In this document: positions 33,844 through 45,882 of the stretch, in pieces
Numbering within the stretch: position 1 is the first letter of the stretch
Layout: each line of letters begins with the position of its first letter
Assembly: GCA_011799875.1 (NCBI GenBank)
Contig: CM022301.1
Location: 327,936,929 to 328,000,928 of the forward strand
Source of the DNA: Thinopyrum elongatum
Lineage: Eukaryota > Streptophyta > Magnoliopsida > Poales > Poaceae
Length of the DNA stretch: 64,000 nt
Reading direction: 5' to 3'
The notes under the pieces: generated by a model
Database searches by the model: none
Seen by the model: only the letters and a program-made list of their open reading frames with translations
What the model was told of the DNA's origin: nothing
Program-made: the position numbers and the translations under genes

Positions 33844-34559
33844 TCATAGAAGAATTTTTTTCTTTTGTTGGTATGTGAAACTAGGTGGTATGTATTTAGC
33901 AACAATATAATTAGCATAGTCAGCATACCAAAGAGTGTTATGAGAATCATTTATTGCAGCTAGTTGTTCATCAGGAAAGCTATCATCGATAGGTAGTGGG
34001 TCATCAAGAATATTCTCTAACCTAGACAAGTTATGAGCTACGGGGTTCTCGGCTTCTTTTCTATCAGTAATATGTAAATCAAATTCTTGTAGCAAAAGAA
34101 CCCACCTAATAAGTCTAGGTTTAGCATCTTTCTTTTCCATAAGATATTTAATAGCAGCATGATCAGTGTGAACAATTACTTTGGAATCAACAATGTAAGA
34201 TCTAAATTTGTCACAAGAAAACACAACTGCTAAAAATTCGTTTTCAGTAGTAGCATAATTTCTTTGGGCACTGTCTAGAGTTTTGCTAGCATAATGGATA
34301 ACATTTAATTTCTTATCAAATCTTTATCCTAGAACAGCACCAATAGCATAATCACTAGCATCACACATAATTTCAAAAGGCAAGTTCCAATCAGTTGGTT
34401 GAACAATAAGTGCAGAAGTTAAGGCTTTCTTAAGTGTTTCAAAGGCTTCTACACAATCATCATTAAAAAAAATTGGAACATCCTTTTGTAAAAGATTTGT
34501 AAGAGGCCTAGAAATTTTAGAGAAGTCTTTAATAAACCTCCTATAGAAACCAGCATGAC
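33844..34559 (-). pseudogene. E RT end and RNase H
   Basis: Begins at the B insertion site, in FYRRFIKDFSKISRPLTNLL (connection domain), then RNase H with EIMCDASDYAIGAVLG (first Asp), [18 protein letters not shown] (Glu) and [11 protein letters not shown] (second Asp). One in-frame TAA (34324-34326) at what is normally a Gln codon; the frame is otherwise continuous to 33844. It joins 55727 across element B. Confidence 0.88.
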
Positions 34560-37500
34560 TGTGATGCCCCCGACTCAATCGTGCACTAATCATACACGCA
34601 AACATGCACGATCAAGCACAGGGACTCACGGGAAGATATCACAACACAACTCTAACACAAATAAATGGAGATCCACAAAATTACAGACTAGGGATCACGA
34701 GGATCCGAATACATAAGTCAGTCATACAAATAATATCTGGGTACAGACATAGTTAGTCAAGGTTTGCCTTAAGAAGGCTAGCACAAACAACGACTCTAGA
34801 TCGAAAGGCGTTGGCCTCCTGCCTGGGGCCTCCGGTCCTACTCCTGGTCGGCTGGCTCGATCCATAGTACGTGCCGTCTGGACCCTCCTGGTAGTAAGCT
34901 CCTGCTGGGACATCTGGCTCCGGGGCTCCATCGTCTGATGTAACATCAAATGGGGTATGGGGAAAAAAGAAGTAGCAAAGCAACCATGAGTACTCATCCA
35001 AAGTACTCAGCAAGCAAGGATCTATACTACATATGCAACATTATCAAAGAAAGGCTGTATATATGGACTGGGCTACAGAAAAGCCAGAATAGAGTGAAGA
35101 CCTAGTCCTATCGAAGACTAGCATCTTCACGAAGCCATCATCTTGCAGCAATTAGAAGAGTATAGAAAAGCATTTTTATTAAGCAAGCATGTTGAGACAA
35201 AGCCTAGAGATCCTTCCTCGACTCCCTGCGAGAAAGCGATCCCGAAGCTTCAATTAATTAAGCAAGTAACCAGTTCAAGTAATAGATCGGGATACCAAAC
35301 TGAGTGTCCTTTACCGTAGGACCGGCTATCGATAGATGTTATCTTCCCTGTAGGGGTGCACTACTGTTACCCAACACGCTCGATCACCTCTGGCCGGACA
35401 CAATTGTTGGGTAATGCCCGGCCTCGGGAGATCAACACGAAGCAGCGCCCTACCTAGGCTCAGCAGAGAGGTCAGCACGCCGGACTAACCTATGCACCCA
35501 GAGGTCTTGGGCCATCGCCCTGGGCACCCTGCGTGTTGCGTGGCTGGCCGGGGTGCAGGCGCGACACTGAACTCGTCAGTGAAGTATCCAGCCCATTCTC
35601 GGTGATCAGCCCGCACGGTGAAACATGACGTCTGAAGAGCTTTCGGGAGGAACGTACGACGTAGAGGGCCCCATAAACCATTATCCCGCGTGGTGGTAGT
35701 GCGTGTAGGGCACATCGACCCACTCAGATCAAATACCCAAATCCTATAAGCTCATTTAGTAACACGCGGAGACCATCAGAGTTTCTGAAGCTCCGCCACA
35801 ATATCACACTCGGGCGCCCTTTCGGGCAAGCCCGACATCATAGATCTCCCTGCGGGTACCCCTCGGGGTCGACCCGCCTGTGACAAAGGTCAAAGTATCC
35901 GTGTGGTCACAACACCAAGGTGAACGTAGGAGGCATCACCCTCGAGGTTCACACTTGAGGAGTTGCACGACAGAGTCATATCAGGAATGGTTAAGGAGGA
36001 ATCACCCTCGATGACCACGACCGAACAGCTACACTGCAGAGTATTCATCAGGAGTGCGTTATGAGGTACCACCCTCGGCACTCGATAGTAACTATGCAGA
36101 GTCATACAACTAAGGGGGGGTGAGGTGATGTGTGGGTCTCCGATCGTCGATCACGTTGATCGAGTAGTCGATGATGAAGCAGAGGCAACAAGGGTAAAGT
36201 GATGGGGGTCACTGATGGTTCATTACCAACCTATACTAAGCAGTTGAAAAAGGCAGGTAAGGTAACAATAAGCAGGTTACAAAAGCAGGCTATGCATCAG
36301 AATAGGACCAAACAGTAACAGTAACAAAACTAATGCAAGCAGGAGAGAATTGAATGGGCGATATCAGGATGCTCAGGGGGGGCTTGCCTGGTTGCTCTGG
36401 CAAGGAGGAGGGGTCGTCGGAAGGCTGCAAGTCCGGAGCGTAGTCTACCCTGCTGCGTCGGCGTCGGTCTCGGCGTCTATCGAGAGAGAAGGAGGGGGAG
36501 AGAAACAATAAATTCACGGCAAAAATGCAAACAATATGCATGACATGTCTAAATGATATGCAGAGGTGTCCTACTTCCTAACTAAATGATTTAGTTAAAT
36601 TAGGAATTTATTCGGATTTATTTTATTAAAGTTGAGCACTATTCATTTATCAAAATCAGTCTAAAAGTTGCATGTTCAGGTAGCTAGGGGCATCTGGCAG
36701 ATGAACGGACCACGTATTCGAATTTGTCTCGTCGTTCTGATCAACTTTCATGTACAAAGTATTTTCATCTGAGCTACGGTTTATTTTATATTAATTTTAA
36801 AGATTTAATCAATATTCTAGATTTAATTTAATTTAATTATTTAAATTAGGATTATCCGAAACAGTGAATGGTGATGTCATCATGACATCACCATGATGTC
36901 AGCAGGTCAACCTGACAGGTGGGGTCCACCTATCATTGTCACGTTAGTCTAATTAGGTTTTAATTAAGCTAATTACAGTTTAATTAGACTAACTAATTAA
37001 TTAGTTTAATTAAACAGAATTAATTAAGTTAATTAATTATTTAATTAACTAATTAGTTAATATTTATTTATTTTAATTCTTTGAATTCGTTTTCTGGGTG
37101 GGCCCCACTTGTCATAGGGCCAGTGGGCCTTAGTGGGCACGGGCGCTAACGGGCGCTAGCGGGCAGCGGGCGGAGCCCCGTGGGCGCGCAGGCGCTGGCT
37201 CAGGCGTGGCCATCAGTGCGGCTGGGCATGGGGCGGCAGGGGCGCACCCGACTGGGCGCCGGCGGCCACGGCAGGGCGCCGGAGCAGGGGGAGGCCGGTG
37301 GCCTGGGGCGGCCTGGGTAGGCACGGGCCGGCGGTGAGGGGCGCCGCAGCGGGAAGCGCAGTCGGATGGGCGAGCGCGCGCGCACAGCGGGATGCAGGGG
37401 GACGGCACGGCGCGGTGAGCGAGGCAAGGAGGGAGCAGCGAAGCAGAGCAGCATCGAGCAGAAGGGCGAGCGGGGCGAACGGGCAAGGCGCAGCTGGACG

Positions 37501-38614
37501 GCGAGGCCAGGGGCAGGCAGCAGCAGTAGTAGCTGCAGCAGTGGGGAGGCGCGGCTGCAGCGAGCGCACGGCACAGGCAGTGAGCGGGCGAGCGTGGCAG
37601 TGGGCATGGGGTGTGCGGCAGCGCGGCGAGGGAGGCGAGCAGGGCCACGACGCGCGCGGTGTGTGCGTGCGCGGCCTGCTGCGGTTGCAGGCGCGAGGGG
37701 CGTGACGAGCGCGGGCGTGCGGCGAGGGCGCGGTGCAGGTGGCCGCAGCGAGCACGGCCGGTGTGGCGCGGGGCGAGGTGGGCGCGAGCGGGCGGCGGTG
37801 ACCACGGGCAAGATAGAGAGAGGGGGAGGGCGTGGCCCTCACCGGCGTTGCAGGGGCACAGGGGGCGGCGAGGGTCGATGGCGCTCGTTGGGGCGGAGGA
37901 CGGGGACGACGGCTCCGACGAACGGCGACGGGGAGGACGGCGGGCAGCAGAGGCGGGCGACGCCGGCGAGCGGGGCGTCGGGGCCGATGCCCCTGATCCC
38001 GATCTGGATCGGGGGAGGGAGAGCGAGGAGTGGGGGGAGAGTGGGGATCGGGCTAGGGTTTCGGTGCCGGCAGGCCTAAGTAGGCCAGGGGCATGGGCCG
38101 GTGGGGAGGCCGGCTGGGTCGTGGCCCAGTTGGGCCATGGGGTTTTGTTTTTTTCTTCTTTTTACTTTGTTTTATTTCTTTTTCTTATTTTCCCTTTTAC
38201 TGTTTTATTAAATGTTAGGTCACCATTACACTTTTGTAAAATGTGAGACTTACCTTATAAACTGCAGTGAAATATCTAGCATTGTTATAAAAAGGTTTTG
38301 AGTCCATATCATTTCATTTTGATTTTATTTAATTATAAATGAATTAAATACTTCTGTCTTATTGCTGTTAGAGTCACTTAATTAATTTAGAAAATGTTGA
38401 TTACAATTTTAGAATTGTCTCTGCATTATTTGCTATTTAATGAACATTTTAGTTTCCAATTTGGAACAACTTCTATTTCCAATTTAATTTAACTTGAAGT
38501 TTGAATTAGGAGTTGAAATGCAATATGATGCAAATGATGTTTAGGCACTGTTGAACTTGCTGACATGGCATTAACTAAGGGTGATCACTATGGTTAATCA
38601 CATGGGGTGTTACA
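34560..38614 (-). repeat. B 3' LTR (4055 bp)
   Basis: Plus-strand ends TGTGATGCCC and GGGGTGTTACA. It contains an A/T-rich stretch of AATTAATTAGTTTAATTAA repeats (36820-37080), a very GC-rich core (37130-38130) open in several frames on both strands but not gene-like, and a 21-bp hairpin at 36871-36891. AGATGAGGAGAAT on the minus strand next to it (38615-38627) is the polypurine tract. Confidence 0.9.
36871..36891. repeat. 21-bp near-perfect palindrome in B LTR
   Basis: GTGATGTCAT / ATGACATCAC separated by one base, followed by a third ATGATGTCA. TGACATCA-like half sites resemble bZIP targets, but this is only a resemblance. Confidence 0.6.
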
Positions 38615-38650
38615 ATTCTCCTCATCTAACAAGAATTCTCATCCCGAGAA

Positions 38651-40027
38651 TTAAGAGGAAGACTGAAAGAAAGCGGGGTATTCTTCATGAAGACGTTCCT
38701 CGCGTTCCCAAGTGGCTTCATCTTCAGAATGATTCGACCACTGAACTTTCAGGAATTTGATTGACTTCTGACGAGTTCGATGTTCAGCTTGATCAAGAAT
38801 ACGGATGGGATATTCTGGATAAGACAGATCTTCCCGCAATTCAAGCATTTCATGATCCACAGCTCGAATAGGATCCTTGAAGCAACGACGGAGTTGGGAT
38901 ACATGAAAAACATCATGCACTTGAGAAAGATTTGGCGGCAATTGCAACTGATATGCCACTTCTCCTCGACGGGCAAGAATACGGAACGGGCCAATGTAGC
39001 GAGGAGCTAGCTTGCCCTTGATTCCGAAACGATGAGTGCCTTTCAACGGAGTGATGCGAAGGTAAGCTTGCTCACCAGGCTGATAGACCATTTCCTTGTG
39101 CTTTCGGTCATAGTTGCTCTTCTGACGAGACTGAGCAGTTTTCAGATGTTCTCGGACAATGCGGACTTTTTCTTCAGCTTGTTGGATAATGTATGGTCCG
39201 ACGAGTGAGCGTTCCCTAGTTTCTGACCAATTCAGAGGGGTTCGACACTTACGTCCGTATAGAACTTCAAACGGTGCCATCTTCAGACTAGCTTGATAGC
39301 TATTGTTGTAAGAGAATTCGGCATATGGGAGAGATTCCTCCCATTTCTTACCGAAGGAGATGACACAAGCTCGAAGCATATCTTCGAGCACTTGATTAAC
39401 TCGTTCGACTTGACCCTGTGACTGAGGGTGAAAAGTGGTACTGAAGGACAGGTGAGTTCCCATAGCTTCTTGGAAAATTTCCCAGAATCTGGAGGTAAAG
39501 AGGCTGCCACGATCCGAATTGATCTCCAACGGAACACCGTGGAGTGACACAATTCGGGAAACATACAAGTCTGCTAACTGACTAGCAGTGATTATCTCCT
39601 TGACTGGCAGAAAGTGAGCAACCTTTGAGAATCGGTCAATGACGACAAAAATAGCATCATGACCCTTCTGAGATCTAGGAAAACCAGTGATGAAATCCAT
39701 TTGGACCTTGTCCCATTTCCATTCAGGGATATCAAGGGGTTGCAGAGTTCCAGCAGGTCTTTGATGTTCTGCTTTAATGCGGCGGCAAACGTCACACTCA
39801 GAAACATAACGAGCAATGTCTCACTTCATATTAGGCCACCAGTATCTCTGACAAATGTCACGGTACATCTTTGTGCTACCAGGATGAATTGACAGAGGAG
39901 TGTCATGAGCTTCTTTCATAACGTGTTCTCTCTCATCCTTGAATTTGGGTACGAAGAGACGACGTTGGAAGAATAGGACCCCATCATTATCAAGATGGAA
40001 TTCTGACGGCTTTCCTTTTTCGAGGTA
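38651..40027 (-). pseudogene. B integrase with C-terminal chromodomain
   Basis: The core, open at 39700-38651, carries the first Asp in MDFITGFPRS, the second in NSDRGSLFTSRFW and the Glu in PQSQGQVERVNQ. After the core come the typical YDRKHKEMVYQPGE and KLAPRYIGPF (GPY/F module) and then a chromodomain (YPIRILDQAEHRTR ... LKVQWSNHSEDEATWE). The zinc-binding part lies upstream to 40027 in the same direction, with a stop near 39825. The chromodomain identifies a chromovirus and is thought to guide integration into heterochromatin. Confidence 0.92.
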
Positions 40028-41395
40028 TCACTTAATCCTTTCAACTTCAGAGTCATACCTTTGTATAGTCTTAATGCTGTGCTCAAGATCTGGTTCAACA
40101 ACCAGGGTATTGAGATAACCCTGTGGAACAATATGGAGGTTCAATTTGCGAAGCTCTTCACACAGAATAGGTTGTGCTTCCTGAACCATAAGATTGTTGC
40201 AATAAGCCTTGCGACTCAAAGCATTGGCCATTACATTAGCCTTGCCAGGGGTGTATGAGATATTCATATCATAATCGGCAATTATCTCGAGCCATCTTTG
40301 TTGGCGAAGATCCAGATCTGGTTGAGTATATAGATACTTCAAACTTTGATGATCCGTGTATATCTCACAACGGTTACCGAGAAGGAAATGTCGCCATAGC
40401 TTCAGAGCATAAATAACCGCAGAAAGTTCAAGATCATGCACTGGATAATTTTCTTCGTGAGGATGCAATTATCGAGAGGCATAAGCAATCACTTTCTGCT
40501 CTTGCATTAGGACATAGCCTAATCCTTGACGAGATGCATCACAATATATCACGAAATCCTTTTGGGAATCCGTGGGTGCTAGCACTGGGGCAGATGTCAA
40601 CTTATCTTTTAGTGTCTGAAAGCTTTCTTGACATTTTTCTGTCCACTCAAACTTAACACCTTTGTGAAGCAGATTCGCCAATGGCTTTGCAATCTTGGAA
40701 AAGTTCTCAACGAATCGACGGCAATAACTAGCGAGTCCGAGAAAACTCCTGACTTGCTTAACATTCTTTGGGGTAGTCCAATCAAGAATAGCCTGAACTC
40801 GCTCGGGGTTAACAGCAATGCCATTCTTGGAAATCACATGACCAAGGTAGGTCACTTCAGATAACCAGAATTCACACTTAGAGTACTTGGCGTAAAGCTG
40901 GTGTTCTCGAAGCTTCTCCAATACAAGCCGAAGATGTTCAGCGTGTTCCTCTTCATTATTGGAATATATAAGGATATCATCCAAATAAACCATGACGAAT
41001 TTGTCGAGGTAATCCATGAAGATATAGTTCATCAACCGGGAGAAGGTTGCTGGGGCATTTGTTAAGCCAAATGACATGACAGTGTACTCATAAGAGCCAT
41101 ATCGAGTAACAAAGGCAGTCTTCGGAATATCCTCTTCGCGAACACGGATCTGATGATAACCCAACCTCAAGTCGAGTTTGGAGAAGACAGAGGATCCAGC
41201 AAGCTGATCATAAAGATCATTGATCCGGGGCAGTGGGTATTTATTCTGGACTGTGGCTTGGTTAATGGGCCGGTAATCCTGAACCAATCGGTTAGTTCCA
41301 TCCTTCTTCTTAACGAAGAGTGAAGGTGCTCCCCAAGCAAAGGAACTGGGGCGGATGAAACCTTTCTTAAGTGACTTGTCGATTTCTTCCTTAAG
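40028..41395 (-). pseudogene. B reverse transcriptase and RNase H
   Basis: RT open at 41287-40469: [34 protein letters not shown] (catalytic Asp), [17 protein letters not shown] and [12 protein letters not shown] (YLDD box). RNase H follows from [16 protein letters not shown], through a stop at about 40469, to [19 protein letters not shown] and [11 protein letters not shown], ending in [17 protein letters not shown] stop separates this from the protease ORF near 41396. Full set of catalytic residues visible, but interrupted. Confidence 0.92.
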
Positions 41396-42313
41396 CTAGA
41401 GAAGGTGATGCGGAGGCATCTTATAAGGACGCTTTGCAATAGGGCTAGTGCCAGGCTTCAAGTCAATGATGAACTCGACAGCTCTAACCGGGGGTATTCC
41501 TGGAAGTTCTTCCGGAAAGACGTCCGGAAAATCTCGAACGACAGGAATGTTCTCGATTCCTTCCAGAGGCGAGGCGTTCAAAGCATTCAGAGCATATATC
41601 TGAGCTTCAGCATCCCGAGTAATTCGGGCGGTGTAGTTCACAATCTCGTCGGAGGGGTGAAGAAGTTGGATAACTTTTATGGCACAATTGATCGAAGCTA
41701 TATGAGCTTTCAACCAATCCATTTCGAGGATGAGGTCTATGGTGGAAGACTTCAGGATAATGGGCGAAACAAGTAATTCCAATCCTTTAATTTCGACGGG
41801 GACATTGTGTGCCATCATAGTGGTTTGACACTGACCTCCAGGGGTGCGGGTAACTACTGGCAGGCTCATCTTTCGAAATGCAATGTCATGCGATAATGCA
41901 AATGCTTCTGACATGAATGAATGCGATGCTCCTGAATCAAATAATACAGAAGCGGGTACTGAGTTAACGAGAAGGGTACCCATCACAGTAGCAGGTTGAT
42001 CCTGGACTTCTTCAATATCAATGTTGTAAGCGTGTCCACGATCATGAGCAGCAGACCCAGTATTATAGTTGCGGGCCTGATTGTTGCCACGACCATTGCC
42101 ACGGCCAGTACGAGGGAAAGCCAACTGATTCTGAGTCTGGCGGCAGTCCTTAGCAAGGTGACCTGGTTTGCGACACTTGAAGCATAGACCATCTTCAGGA
42201 CGAAGAGGGGCATTGGGTAGAGCGGCTTGAGCTCTTGGCTGCCTCGGTGGTGGAGGAGGCAGACGTGGTGCAGCATAGTTGTTCTTTGGCGCAGGGGCAG
42301 CTGGACGGAACAC
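41396..42313 (-). pseudogene. B gag C-terminus (zinc knuckle) and protease
   Basis: Pro-rich start, then the CCHC zinc knuckle CFKCRKPGHLAKDC (nucleic-acid binding), an Arg/Gly/Asn-rich linker, and protease with VLFDSGASHSFMS and later LILEMDWLKAH. The end overlaps the RT linker (FPEELPGIPPVRAVEF) before a stop at 41396. Part of one gag-pol frame now split by stops. Confidence 0.92.
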
Positions 42314-42325
42314 GTTGTTGGGAAT

Positions 42326-43075
42326 CTAGACTCGACACTTCTGTGCTGAGCCCGAAGATGAGCCAGCATCACGATAGCGCTTCTGCGAGTCCTTATGCTT
42401 CATCTGAGCGGTCTCAACCAGAATAGCCTTGTTCACAAGAGTAGCAAAGTCATTGAAGTCTTGAGCAGCAAGTGCAAGCTCGATGTCTGAGTGGAGTCCA
42501 TTACGAAACTTCTCTTGTCTACGGGCATCCGTGGCGATGTCTTCTTCAGCATAGCGGGACAGGTCAAGGAATTCCCGCTGATAAGCTTCGACAGTCTTGT
42601 TGCCCTGAGTGAGGTTGCGGAACTGGGTTTTCATCCGGTCCATGATTCCCTGAGGAATATAACGGGCACGAAAAGCAGCCTGGAACTCAGGCCAGGTAAC
42701 GACTGTTCCAGCAGGCAGTGTACTCTTGTGTGTGTCTCACCATTGAGCAGCGGGACCCTTTAAGAAAAAGGATGCGAAGGTGACAAAGTTGGCAGGGGAG
42801 ACATTTGCAGACTCCATTTCATGAGTGATGTCATGAATCCAGTCATCAGCATCCAGTGGCTTGTCAGAGTTGCGGAACTGAGTGGGGTTAAGACGCACAA
42901 ATTCTGACAGAGTTATTGCAGCAGGGTTCTGGTTCTGGTTGTTCTGATGCGGAAACTGAGCCATGATCCCAGTCATGAACTGGCGGTTGAGCTCGAATTG
43001 TTGCATCACAGCTGCCATATAATCTGGCGGTGGTGGGTGTTCAGGGCCATGACCATGACCACCTGGTCTAACCAT
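42326..43075 (-). pseudogene. B gag (capsid part)
   Basis: The start at 43075 (MVRPGGHGHG) is chosen because it lies two bases after TTAGCAG and parallels D. The first part ends at a TGA (42739-42737) where D has a second Trp codon (AAQWW). The capsid continues in 42643-42326 (MKTQFRNLTQGNKTVEAYQR, LDLSRYAEEDI, FRNGLHSDIELALAA), typical of the Retrotrans_gag fold. Homologous to D gag at 61713. Confidence 0.88.
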
Positions 43076-43324
43076 CCTGCTAAGTTTCAACAGGGGCAGT
43101 TTAGTAAAAGAAATTGTGAGTGTTTAGCGACAAGCATGATGTAACACGACAATAATCAAGCAGTGCAACAGATACTTAACAGTAGTCAATTAAGACATAC
43201 AGATCCATACACAGAGTCGGGTACATGCGGACAGCATAACGGCGCAAATCTAAAAACTAGACATGCTAGGCGGCGCGCAGGCACGCGGTAAGGAAGTACA
43301 CAACGAGACATAGCAAAGGCTACA

Positions 43325-44095
43325 TCAACGTCGGGGAAAACCAATGAAACGGGGTAACTGCATGTGCGGACGATGAATGTTCGTTGCGGAAGGATCCTGC
43401 GCTCCATGTGCACTCTGATGCAGAATCCGGTCTCGAGCTGAAAGAAGAGGTCCACGTACAGGTGTGTGACCTCCAACAGCAGGCCAATCAATACCAGCAT
43501 ACATCTGAGTCCTGTGCGGGTAGAGGATGTACTCTGGATGTATCCCTGCATGAACAGCTGGTAGCAACTGTGTCATAGCATCGTGGAGACATGCTTGAGT
43601 GGCAACCAACTCGACGGCAAGAGCCCGAATAGTGCGATCCAGAGCCTGAGTGCACTGAATCAGAACGCGCGGGTCGTAACGACAATGCTCGTACGGGGCA
43701 CAGACAGCTGTGTAGTATCCAGTAGTATCTCCAGTAGGGGCATACGGAATGTAACAAAACTCAGAGGCATCCAAGATACTGCTGAACTCTCCTCGGAGAC
43801 GTGCGACAGTAGAGTAGGCGGCATCATGGACTGCCATCTCAATCGTCACGCCGATACCGTGGAAAAGGTGCAGCTCAGTGTCTGAGTCATCGTGCTGATC
43901 ATAGATGCGAACATCAGCATGGTATTGCTCCTGGTTGAACTCACGGTAATCCTCGTAGACCATGTACTCAGGGTACCAGCGGTAGCCAAGTCTGATCAGA
44001 AGGGCGATCAGGATAGCTGGAAAACCAGGGGCATCACGAGCCCAAGTGCGAAGCACAAGCTGCGTCGTAGGACATGGTGGAAACAAACGATCCAT
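43325..44095 (-). CDS. ORF upstream of gag in element B, function unknown
   Basis: A 256-codon frame from the ATG at 44095 (MDRLFPPCP) to 43325, between primer site and gag and on the same strand. A longer in-frame ATG lies at 44170, but 44095 directly follows TTTCCTTTGTTTCAG, a good splice-acceptor-like sequence. The protein has no gag, protease or pol motif; it contains FPAILIALLIRLGYRWYPEY, an acidic segment and several Tyr/His-rich stretches. Proteins of this general look are common as hypothetical proteins near grass retrotransposons, but I cannot name a family. It is uninterrupted while gag-pol is broken. Confidence 0.55.
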   Translation of the reverse strand: MDRLFPPCPTTQLVLRTWARDAPGFPAILIALLIRLGYRWYPEYMVYEDYREFNQEQYHADVRIYDQHDDSDTELHLFHGIGVTIEMAVHDAAYSTVARLRGEFSSILDASEFCYIPYAPTGDTTGYYTAVCAPYEHCRYDPRVLIQCTQALDRTIRALAVELVATQACLHDAMTQLLPAVHAGIHPEYILYPHRTQMYAGIDWPAVGGHTPVRGPLLSARDRILHQSAHGAQDPSATNIHRPHMQLPRFIGFPRR

Positions 44096-44472
44096 CTGAA
44101 ACAAAGGAAATTCAGGATTGTCAAATGACAATGTGAAGTATAGTATAACTCGGAGAGAAAGGTTAAACAAAACAATGGAAAGGAAAATGATTATCAGACT
44201 AGTCAGATCAATGGTAAGGAATAAGCACAGATATCCAGCTCTCCAGGTAGATGAGATTTACGAGATCCTAAGTGTCGGCGTTAGTAAAAAAAATTAACCC
44301 GAATAGAAGAGAGATCAGAGTCCCAGAGTATAGACGAGGAATAAAAGATCCTAATACCACCCAGTTGGCGACGTGGGCCCGTAAGCCACACAGCCAAGTT
44401 AGTAAATTAGTTTTTTGATGTCTAGACTCAACTTCGCCCAAGGAATTAGAAGGGGGCTTCCTACAGGCAGTC

Positions 44473-44485
44473 GGCTCTGATACCA
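44473..44485 (-). other. B primer-binding site (initiator tRNA-Met)
   Basis: The minus strand reads TGGTATCAGAGCC three bases after the LTR end, matching the complement of the 3' end of tRNA-iMet. Confidence 0.92.
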
Positions 44486-44488
44486 ACT

Positions 44489-45882
44489 TGTGACGCCCCC
44501 GACTCAATAGTGCACTAATCATACACGCAACATGCACAATCAAGCACAGGGACTCACGGGAAGATATCACAACACAACTCTAACACAAATAAATGGAGAT
44601 CCATAAAATTACAGACCAGGGATCATGGGGATCCGAATACATAAGTTAGTCATACAAATAATATCTGGGCATAGACATAGTTAGTCAAGGTTTGCCTTAA
44701 GAAGGCTACACAAACAACGACTCTAGATCGAAAGGTGTTGGCCTCCTGCCTGGGGCCTCCGGTCCTACTCCTGGTCGGCTGGCTCGATCCAGTAGTACGT
44801 GTCGTCTGGACCCTCCTGGTAGTAAGCTCCTGCTGGGACATCTGGCTCCGGGGCTCCATCGTCTGATGTAACATCAAATGGGGTATGGGGAAAAAAGAAG
44901 TAGCAAAACAACCGTGAGTACTCATCCAAAGTACTCAGCAAGCAAGGATCTATACTACATATGCAACATTATCAAAGAAAGGTTGTATATGTGGACTGGG
45001 CTGCAGAAAAGCCAGAATAGAGTGAAGACCTAGTCCTATCGAAGACTAGCATCTTCACGAAGCCATCATCTTGCAGCAATTAGAAGAGTATAGAAAAGCA
45101 TTTTTATTAAGCAAGCATGTTGAGACAAAGCCTAGAGATCCTTCCTTGACTCCCTGTGAGAAAGCGATCCCGAAGCTTCAATTAATTAAGCAAGTAACCA
45201 GTTCAAGTAATAGATCGGGATACCAAACTGAGCGTCCTTTACCGTAGGAATGGCTATCGATAGATATTATCTTCCCTGCAGGGGTGCACTACTGTTACCC
45301 AACACACTCGATCACCTCTGGCCGGACACACTTGCTGGGTAATGCCCGGCCTCGGGAGATCAACATGAAGCAGCGCCCTACCTAGGCTCAGCAGAGAGGT
45401 CAGCACGTCGGACTAACCTATGCACCCAGAGGTCTTGAGCCATCGCCCTGGGCACCCTGTGTGTTGCATGGCTGGCCGGGGTGCAGGCACGACACTGAAC
45501 TCATCAGTCAAGTATCCAGCCCATTCCCGGTGATCAGCCCGCACGGTGAAATGTGACGTCTGAAGAGCTTTCGGGAGGAACGTACGACGTAGAGGGCCCC
45601 ATAAACCATTATCCCGCGTGGTGGTAATGCGTATAGGGCACGTCAACCCACTCAGATCAAATACCCAAATCCAATAGGCTCATTTAGTAACACGCGGAGA
45701 CCATCAGAGTTTCTGAAGCTCCGCCACAATATCACACTCGGGCGCCCTTCCGGGCAAGCCCGACATCATAGATCTCCCTGCGGGTACCCCTCGGGGTCGA
45801 CCTGCCTGTGACAAAGGTCAAAGTATCCGTGTGGTCACAACACCAAGGTGAACGTAGGAGGTATCACCCTCGAGGTTCACAC
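44489..45882 (-). repeat. B 5' LTR, right part before insertion C
   Basis: Plus-strand start TGTGACGCCC. Colinear and highly similar to 34560-35954 of the other LTR, up to GAGGTTCACAC where C begins. Expected target duplication of C here is CACAC (45878-45882). Confidence 0.92.

Noticed and set aside
37130..38246. Long overlapping open frames on both strands (up to 237 codons on plus, 209 on minus).
   Set aside because: They lie in the GC-rich core of an LTR, are open in several frames at once, are Arg/Ala/Gly/Pro-biased and have no motif; a base-composition effect.
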